In this document: positions 8,451 through 14,947 of the stretch, piece after piece
Layout of the letters: each line of letters opens with the position of its first letter
Numbering within the stretch: the stretch's first letter is position 1
NCBI GenBank assembly: GCA_910592005.1
Contig: CAJVPP010002411.1
Location: forward strand, 1-14,947
Direction: 5' to 3'
Length of the DNA stretch: 14,947 nt
From: Funneliformis mosseae
Lineage: Eukaryota; Glomeromycota; Glomeromycetes; Glomerales; Glomeraceae
The notes under the pieces: model-generated
Seen by the model: only the letters and a program-made list of their open reading frames with translations
Told to the model about the DNA's origin: nothing
The model's database searches: none
Translations under genes and position numbers: made by a program

Positions 8451-8498
8451 ACTTTATTTTTTTTCATTTGAAGATACAATATATAATATGTACTATGT
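8451..8498 (+). promoter_or_regulatory. T-tract leader of the F-box gene
   Basis: CTTTA followed by T8 (8457-8464) and C, then TTTGAAGATACAATATATAATATG, lies directly ahead of the ATG at 8499. It aligns base for base over much of its length with 7667-7710 upstream of the protease gene. Confidence 0.45.
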
Positions 8499-9895
8499 AT
8501 GACGCAATCAAGCATCTTTTATTTACCAGAACTATTAGAACAGATTTTACATTTTTTAGCGATAGATAAATCTCTCTACCCTGCTCTATTTGTTTCTCGA
8601 TTGTGATACAGATGTGCCATTTCTAGCTTATAGAAATATATCAAACTAAAGGAGAATGACCTGAAATGTTACCATTATTTTCCAGACGATTATATCTATT
8701 AAGAGAGAGACTGTACTCATTTGGAAAGATTTGTAAAAATAATATGCGAAAAGTATAAGCCAGCTTATGTCTCGAATGTAACCTATCTAGAAATTACTTA
8801 TTACCATTTGCTTTCGGATAGAAAAATAAAAAATATTGTAGATACATTCCCGAATATAATTCATTTAAATTTCAAAGAAAGTATAGGTTTTGGTGATAGA
8901 TCACTATTTATAATAGCGGAATCGTATCCTAATTTGAGATATCTTAATCTGTGAAACGCCAAAGAAATAACTGATAAAGGTATATATGTAATCGTAAGAT
9001 CATGCCGTAAATTAGAATATCTAAATATTTCTTACTGCAGAAATATTACCGATAAATCTTTGTTTGTAATTGCAGATAATTGCCATGATTTGCAAGAGTT
9101 CTATTTGCCGAAGTACGTCAGATCACAGATAAATCTATAAGCTGCATCTTAAACTCATGCCCAAATTTATGAAATCTTGATATTTCATATAGTAGGGGGG
9201 ATGTCAAAGATGCTAGTACTTTGATGTGAAGATACTTCAAAATAGAGTATCTTGAGTTTAGTAGGACTATGGCTTTGTGGAATGATGAATTGATTATAGC
9301 CATCATCAAAGAATCTTCAAATTTAAGACACTTAGAAATCGATGGTAATGATATCACTGATAGAGTTACTGAAGCACTGGCCCATTCTTGTCATAAATTA
9401 GAATATTTTGATCTAAGTGGTTGTACATTCATTAGTAAATTATCAATCTGCAATGTTATTCGCTCCTGCCTGAAGATTCAGCATCTCAGCCTTAGATATT
9501 GCAATATTACCAGTACGATTATCAAAGAAATTGCTCGCTCATGTCTCAATTTAAAATTTCTAGATTTGGAAGGATGTGAAAATATTAGCAAAAAAGTCAT
9601 AGACCAGCTAAATCCAAATATTCATATCGATTTTGATGTAGATTACTATTCCGATTCAGAATCTTCTAGCTCTGAAGCTGAATCAGAGGATGAAGTTGCC
9701 TATGATAATGATGTATCTCCTCCGATGATTATGGGCACGGCTGATACTCTGAACGATTTTATTACCGCATTTAATGATTATCTTAGACAGGCTGATGGTG
9801 CTCAGAATATTATTTCTGTGTTTCTTAGTCAGGAATTAATACAGCCTTCTACAGAATGGTGGTACAATACCAATCTAGCTAGTCCGGAGCAGTGA
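8499..9895 (+). pseudogene. F-box / leucine-rich repeat protein (AMN1-like LRR), broken
   Basis: The ATG at 8499 begins a short N terminus and an F-box (YLPELLEQILHFL, then LYPALFVSRL*YRC). F-box proteins bind Skp1 and bring substrates to SCF ubiquitin ligases; the LRRs choose the substrate. Two stops, TGA 8604 and TAG 8631, fall where F-boxes normally have conserved Trp (RLW and LW). TAA 8700 and TGA 8952 follow in the same frame. Near 9105-9118 reading passes to a second frame, with TGA at 9170 and 9227. The last piece, 9269-9895, is open. About ten Cys-type LRRs of roughly 26 residues are seen (pattern L..L.I..C..I(T/S)D..I..I...C). A Ser/Glu-rich acidic stretch lies near 9640-9710, and the end is SPEQ. 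F-box/LRR families are greatly expanded in Glomeromycotina. It may be cargo or a captured host gene. Confidence 0.75.
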
Positions 9896-9897
9896 TC
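9880..9897 (+). repeat. 18-bp 3'-end repeat, copy 2
   Basis: This is identical to 8410-8427 and likewise covers the SPEQ codons and TGA stop, here of the F-box/LRR gene. Similarity downstream is weak (a CAGC follows within a few bases in both). Confidence 0.9.
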
Positions 9898-10070
9898 ATC
9901 AGCTCGGAAGAATTTGCTAAGCCATTCCTATGCGACAAAAAATAATACCATAGATATTATATATCATGGACGCGATCCCTGTATTTATTTTCACATATAT
10001 TAATAATAAAACATATGATATATTTTTTATTTTGAATGCTTATGTACATTGTATTAGTTATATATAGATC

Positions 10071-11925
10071 ATGTCATCTAAGCTTGAATCATTGAAACAG
10101 CGTATAACTGAACTTGAGGCTGAGCTAGAGGCCAAGAATTCTAAGATTTCTGAATTCAGAAAGAAGCTTGCTGAATTTGAAGCCAGGGATGTCGAGATTT
10201 ACGAACTTAGAAAGAAGGTTGCTGAGTTTGAGGCCAGAAATGTGGAGCTTATAAAGCAGGTAACGGAAGAGAATAATAAACGTGACGCTAGAATTGAGAA
10301 TTTAGAGAAAAATAAGACAGATACCACTGATAGAGTTACTAAATTAGAGCAGAATCATTCGCAAAATGATAATACTCTTAACGACAACTCATCTAAATTC
10401 AATTCAGATGCAGACCATCTTGAAAAATTATCAGAGGATAAGGAGATAGACACTTTCCTAGTCGAGGTAAGTAAGAAAAGCATTGGTGAAGATATTAGGT
10501 GATGCAATAAGGAGAAGAAACTTCAGCGTAAATCAATCGACCAGGACAGCACCATGCAAAACACCTATCAGCCCGATACTGCTTATGTACCAGAAACTGT
10601 TAGTAATGTTGAGAAGTCATATGAGCCAGAGATTAATAAAATTATTAATTGTAGTTCCTCAGAATCACTTCATGAAATGGAGGTGGTTGCTCCGCAATCG
10701 GTCAATGTAGATACCCTTAGGGAGAAATCACCACGGTGGATTTGAAAGTGTCGTATGATATAAAATCCATTAACGAGTTTTCTGAAAATTCTGAGTTATC
10801 ACGTGATATAAAAACCGTTACAGTGCGTAACAGTTTTTCTAAAAATTCAGAATTGTCACATGGGAGACCGGAGGAAGTGAAACGAAAAACCATTGCCAAT
10901 ACTTCGTCCACCCTCTGTCCAGAGAAAGGGACGAATGAACAAGCTTTAGCTACCGAATTTATACAAGATTTGTTGGAAGAGCTACTCTCATCTGATGATC
11001 CACTCCAGACTATAAAGTTTTCTTCTCCCAAAACCATAGTTTCTGGATCAATAAGCATCAAAAACATGCTAATTCATTCTGCTAGGCGAATGTTGCAAGA
11101 AATAAAATGATTATAGCAAAGCAATCAGAGATTACGTTATGGCATTTATTCTCCGAAAGGTTTGAAAATAAAGTCGTGGAGCTTAGGTCTAATAATAAGA
11201 AACTTACAGATCTGACTGCAAGAAAATAAATCTATAATGAAATGAAGCTATATCTCACAGGCATCTCAGATGGATATTTACGTATAATGACCTGTAGAGC
11301 AAGAAAAATTAATAAGCTATTTGGGTATGAATATGATCCCGTAACTCTGCAAAAGATAAAAGGTATACCAGGATACATGGTTAATCGAGTCACCTGTAGT
11401 GCTTATAGAATCTCAACTCTCACTAATCCCCAAATCTAATATATCATTAATCAAGTCAATTCAAAAATGATCACTAGTCCTGTGAATGAAATCTCTGAGC
11501 CTGTGGCTACTATTTCGGCTTATGACTCGGTCTACTCAGGTGATAATTTTAGAGACATATCAGATGATACAGATTATTTTAAGTTAGACGCTGACTCTGA
11601 TGCAAATAAATCTGATTCTGATGTATATTTCAAATCCGATGACTCTGACTCCGATGATGAGAATGATTACAAACTTCATGAAAGGCTTACGCGTGAAGAG
11701 GTAAGAATAGTGAAGTTAGAGGATAAAACACCAACTAAATCTGAGGTAAATGACTCCGATTCTAATGATTCTGAAGAAGAGATGTTAGACGATGATGGGT
11801 ATAATGAATACGGTAGATATGATGAATATAGTGGTCACGAAAGAGGCTATTATTATCGTGATGGAAGATATGAAAGGAAGGTCTCACTAATAATGAGTCC
11901 TATTATATCTCCAGTATCCGCCTAG
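10071..11925 (+). pseudogene. Coiled-coil protein with conserved YEYDP block and acidic tail, broken
   Basis: No function is known to me. The ATG at 10071 starts a strong coiled coil (residues 1 to about 90, heptads rich in Glu/Lys/Leu, with the repeated phrase ELRKK.AEFEAR). After TGA at 10500 the same frame continues to 10745. Reading then moves to a second frame (10736-11110) and a third (from 11107 on; the stop and next ATG overlap as ATGA). The third frame holds a conserved-looking globular block (IYNEMK...RARKINKLFGYEYDP...RVTCSA...LTNPQI) interrupted by TAA at 11227 and 11437. It then holds an Asp/Ser-rich acidic tail ending GYYYRDGRYERK, with TAG at 11923. I recall closely similar protein families as abundant in Rhizophagus; this is memory, not a search. 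Joining three frames into one gene is inference, supported by contiguity and absence of intergenic sequence. Confidence 0.6.
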
Positions 11926-13083
11926 GAGAATTTTGAATATTTAGTACTTGATTGTCTTATAAGTTTATTACTACAGTTCTTTTTCTTGAATCACGTGGGT
12001 GGCTTAGATATCATACGTTTCTAAAATATATCATGCGCAGTAATTACGTTATCTCTATTCATTGAATTATTAGCCAGTAGATCCTGCTGGAAGTGTAAAG
12101 AGTCTTCACGATTATCATATGACACAGCATGTATTGGCAAACTTTAGAAAAAAAAACTAGAATTGATGAATATCGTTCGAAAAAATAGTCGTGTATAATA
12201 AATAGTCTAAAGTCATAGAATGGCATCATATACTCAGGGCTAGTCCTGCATTATGTAATTTTTTTAGCTTAATTATTGTAAATAAAAGACGTTTAGGCCA
12301 CTAAGTGACCTGAGCAATATAGTCAAATATTTTTCTCGTGGCGATTCAATGTACATACAGTGCTAATTTTTATTACTCACATGTTAATATAGGTAATTAG
12401 GAAATCTGGATCGGCAAATTATTACGTTTATTATTGTAAAGGATCCCTTGATGATCTTTACATATAGATAGCGTTAAATTCTTTTATTGTTAAATTAAGG
12501 AGAGTCCGTTGATTAGATTTTTGTGATGCGATTATATTAACATAATTTCTCCAAAAGCGTATAACAAAATTGACTCTGTAAATTATATAAAAAGGTGATG
12601 TCCTGACTAGTGAATCCTTTTATCCGCCTTGTGCAAATAACAAATAAAATAAGCGAAACATTCAAACTTACCATAATCAATATTATCTCCAATCAAACAA
12701 ATGAGTATATTCCGCAAAGTAAATAATAAAGTAAGTTAGTTTATTGCTCGGCTAGCTTCTTGAAATATGTTATCATGATCTTAATCAATTTTCTGCTATA
12801 GATGTTCCAAAATAAAACGGACATATTGCTCTACTTGTTATATATCAGCATTTTGATCTTTGCCGTTGGCAATTATCACGCATACAATAGACGCAGTAAA
12901 ATTACTTACATGAATCTCGTCATATGCAATGGCACAGCAAAAATCTGGCACAGTGCATCAAAAAAATTACCTTATATAAGCACCTTCACATGCTGAATTC
13001 TTGAAACTATCGTACCAGCGATAACACAGAAAAAATTAAGCAATAAATTTCTTATATATGAGCTGGAATGGAATTATATAAAA
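11926..13083. other. Gene-free stretch, nothing recognisable
   Basis: AT-rich sequence with many stops in all frames. It contains a bulged hairpin TGTAAA...TTTACA at 12435-12462 and a small imperfect palindrome near 12296-12312. The 64-codon frame at 12802-12996 has a hydrophobic N-terminal half but no family resemblance, and I do not call it a gene. I see no RNA gene. Confidence 0.5.
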
Positions 13084-13389
13084 ATGAATCGTGATTGTAA
13101 GTGTAAATTGGTAATGTTGTCTTGTATTATTTTTTTTACCTCAGTTGCTAACTCCCAAAATTATGCTATAGGTTCGAAATTTCTTAATCTTAGAAAAGTT
13201 CTCTTTCGAGGAATAATGTTTTATATAGTCTATGTGTTTGGGAGAGATATAGATGTGTGGGATAATTTATTTCAGAAATCTAGTATAATAAAAGGCTATA
13301 AGGGTAAGAATCACATAATTAGCAATAGAAGTATAAACAAATTAATTATAGATACTTTTCGTAAAAAATGTAAGAGAGCAAAGAAATAA
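13084..13389 (+). CDS. Hypothetical small protein with possible signal peptide (101 aa)
   Basis: I do not recognise it. The ATG at 13084 follows a TATATAAAA stretch immediately upstream. Residues 1-25 look like a secretion signal: short basic start (NRDCKCK), hydrophobic core (LVMLSCIIFFTSV), then ANS-Q as a plausible cleavage site. The rest is basic, ending KKCKRAKK, with one more hydrophobic patch (GIMFYIVYVFG). It could be a small secreted protein of a plant-associated fungus, but in DNA this AT-rich a frame of 101 codons can arise by chance and it lies between repeats. Confidence 0.22.
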   Translation: MNRDCKCKLVMLSCIIFFTSVANSQNYAIGSKFLNLRKVLFRGIMFYIVYVFGRDIDVWDNLFQKSSIIKGYKGKNHIISNRSINKLIIDTFRKKCKRAKK

Positions 13390-13518
13390 CTTGATGCTGG
13401 GACTCGCATTAAATGGCCTAGGATCCGCGTACTCCCTCCCTCTTTGATAGAAAAATTATTAAATATAACCCGATATTATATCAGCATCTGATTGATCCGA
13501 TTGACAACTTGCACGATG

Positions 13519-13735
13519 TCCCTGTTGTAGTCCAAACGTAACCATGTTCCAAATCTGACTTGGGATATCCTCAAATCAAACTTGGAACAAGCCTATGTCC
13601 GAAATTTAACCATATCCCAAATTAATCTAGTCAGATTTAAAATATTAGTGTCCTAAACTACAATGTAAGACTGGGACATTGGTCAAGTTTCGGATATAAA
13701 ATTTTCCCAAGGGACATGGTTTACAATACTGATCC
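13519..13735. repeat. Fold-back repeat, MITE-like
   Basis: Nested imperfect inverted repeats. The inner arms are 13596-13618 and the complement of 13673-13696, sharing the TCCGAAA..TT.ACCA pattern. A short perfect pair lies in the left half: TGTTCCAA 13545-13552 with TTGGAACA 13582-13589. The ACCATGTyCC motif recurs in direct and inverted form (13541-13550; complement near 13711-13720). No coding sequence. The whole would fold on itself, as expected of a non-autonomous DNA element. Confidence 0.6.
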
Positions 13736-14342
13736 CTTGGTAAATCTTACCATGTTTAGCGTCACACTGACATGTGACTGGCTGGCCAAAAACGCATAAC
13801 AAACTTCAAAAAAACCTCTCAGCGTTATACTTAAGGTCTTTTTTCTTATTTTTCTTTTTCATATTATGATATGGTCTTACCGACTTTTTCTTTGCTTATT
13901 ACCTTTCGTTAATAATTAGGTCAAAAGAAACAGAATGGAATACTTTAACGAACAAATTCGAATGAATGGTCGCTTAATGGATATCTCAAATGGAGATCCA
14001 AGTTTAAAGATTTTTCCAATAAAGTATATGAACATAGTGTCTTTCATGATTTAATCAAAAAGATTTCTGACCAAGGTGGAGCTGGGAGCAGAACGGCGAA
14101 GCTGATATTGAAAAATTGGAAGATTGTATTTTTTTTTAAAAAAAGTTTGTTGATGGGCTAAGAATCCGCAGATTCTTAGTAGACCAAGGGTTATTATTGC
14201 TACACACTAGTGAACCACGAAATTGCACAGTGATGACCAAGAGTCGGTAGTGATTCATCAACAGACTGCCGGATAGCGAAGCACCTCTGAACCATGTGTT
14301 GCAGAGTGTTTTTGACCAAGAGTCAATCGCTATCTTTCAGCG

Positions 14343-14411
14343 GTAACTGTAACCTTTAATATGAATGTTAAAATAGTTTAACATACTAATACAATAATTC
14401 ATTAATTTAAG
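14343..14411 (+). other. Spliceosomal intron 1 (69 bp)
   Basis: The donor is GTAACT at 14343, a perfect branch-point consensus TACTAAT lies at 14384-14390, and the acceptor TTTAAG ends at 14411, about 21 bases after the branch site. The flanking exons read as protein. Confidence 0.65.
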
Positions 14412-14516
14412 GATGAAAAGGATTCTTTGGAAGTAAACTCTTTTTGGAACAACTGTGAAGAAATAGACCAACAAAGGGAGAGGAAGAGAAAGATTTGGAA
14501 GATAGAATCTGCAGAT

Positions 14517-14582
14517 GTAAGTTCATTTTACTGTTATAGTATCGGCAGTAACTTCTCCATTGGAATCATAAATGTGCTTTAG
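14517..14582 (+). other. Spliceosomal intron 2 (66 bp)
   Basis: The donor is GTAAGT at 14517 and the acceptor GCTTTAG ends at 14582. Splicing here joins two open phase-0 exons. Other AG dinucleotides inside (14539, 14548) would not keep the frame as well. Confidence 0.55.
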
Positions 14583-14834
14583 ACCTCTTATACTGTCATG
14601 TTTTACTAGTGGGATTATCTTCACACACGCGATCAACAACTAAGTAAACATGTCAAGATCATCCGTGAAAATAGATGCAAGCATCTTGATCAAGATGAGA
14701 TAAGGAGAAAGCTAGCATGTTCTTCGTATAGATTCATTTATTATGGTAATCTTTATTTGCCCTTTTATTATAATCAAAAATCTGATGATGAAGAAAGTTC
14801 AGAACCGAAATCAGATCTTGATGATAATGAGAAA

Positions 14835-14920
14835 GTAAGTCATATACGCTAGAGCAATTTGATTGACTTGATTTCAAATCGTCCAACTAAAAAATTCCCT
14901 GTTTCTTGTGGCGTGAACAG
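14835..14920 (+). other. Spliceosomal intron 3 (86 bp)
   Basis: The donor is GTAAGT at 14835, a weak branch-like AACTAA lies near 14884-14889, and the acceptor GAACAG ends at 14920. The next exon is cut by the window end after nine open codons. Confidence 0.55.
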
Positions 14921-14947
14921 GTCATGATCGACGAGCAGACCGAACAA

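Larger units (their letters stand above)
13935..14947 (+). pseudogene. Intron-containing gene of unknown function, damaged, runs off the right edge
   Basis: I do not recognise the family. Exon 1 (13935-14342) begins MEYFNEQIRMNGRLMDI. It changes frame near 14011 and again near 14086, then continues in one frame to 14342 through VDGLRIRRFLVDQG and INRLPDSEAPLNHV. Stops lie at 14137 (TAA), 14248 (TAG) and 14251 (TGA). Exon 2 is 14412-14516 (35 codons, basic: QQRERKRKIWK). Exon 3 is 14583-14834 (84 codons, one TAG at 14607, ending in an acidic SDDEESSEPKSDLDD stretch). Exon 4 starts at 14921. Exons 2 and 3 are whole multiples of three and all introns here are phase 0, apart from one base missing at the exon 1/2 junction. 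Introns set it apart from the intron-less block to its left, so it probably belongs to the host genome or another repeat family. Confidence 0.55.

Noticed and set aside
10483..10710. 75-codon frame overlapping the coiled-coil gene
   Set aside because: The frame used upstream continues past a single stop with the composition of the same protein, while this one has no supporting features.
12802..12996. 64-codon frame with a hydrophobic segment
   Set aside because: Short, no family resemblance, no neighbouring signals, in AT-rich sequence where chance frames are common.
14148..14335. Possible structured RNA gene: stems TGTTGATG/CATCAACA, CTAAGAATC/GATTCTTAG and GATAGCGA/TCGCTATC, plus a GACCAAGAGTC motif repeated about 77-85 bases apart
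   Set aside because: One frame across the region reads as a convincing protein segment that ends at a splice donor, so the stems are more simply coding sequence. The repeated motif falls in different frames and may be chance.

Overview
The window looks like a repeat-rich, AT-rich accessory stretch of a fungal nuclear genome, most likely from the arbuscular mycorrhizal fungi (Rhizophagus or a close relative). This rests on remembered resemblance to protein families that are expanded there (F-box/LRR proteins, primase-helicase proteins, YR-like recombinases, coiled-coil proteins with a YEYDP-type block). No search was run. Other support: spliceosomal introns with GTAAGT donors and a TACTAAT branch point, no bacterial ribosome binding sites, LINE remains and MITE-like repeats.

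Layout. 1-453: no gene, short hairpins. 454-865: a 19-bp minisatellite ending in a nearly perfect 50-bp palindrome. 864-2140 (minus strand): a decayed LINE-type retroelement with a recognisable RNase H domain. 2146-2489: a cluster of CCGTCCTAG inverted repeats. 2596-2850 (minus): a small intact Cys/His-rich protein. 2967-6040 (plus): a broken archaeo-eukaryotic primase (AEP) plus superfamily 3 helicase with an acidic tail. 6452-7555: a broken tyrosine recombinase. 7719-8425: a broken retropepsin-like protease. 8499-9895: a broken F-box/LRR protein. 10071-11925: a broken coiled-coil protein with a conserved middle and an acidic tail. 11926-13083: nothing recognisable. 13084-13389: a doubtful small ORF. 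13519-13735: a fold-back repeat. 13935-14947: the start of a multi-exon gene, itself damaged, running off the right edge.

The most interesting part is 2596-11925. A replication module (primase plus SF3 helicase) sits directly upstream of an integration module (tyrosine recombinase), followed by what look like cargo genes, all on the plus strand and without visible introns. This resembles an integrative, self-replicating element or an integrated virus-like or plasmid-like genome. The protease and F-box genes share a T-tract leader and an identical 18-bp 3' end, as if they were cassettes. All large genes in the block carry in-frame stops, often at expected Trp, Gln or Arg positions, and most also carry one or two frame shifts, so this copy is dead. 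Only the small minus-strand zinc-binding-type ORF is intact.
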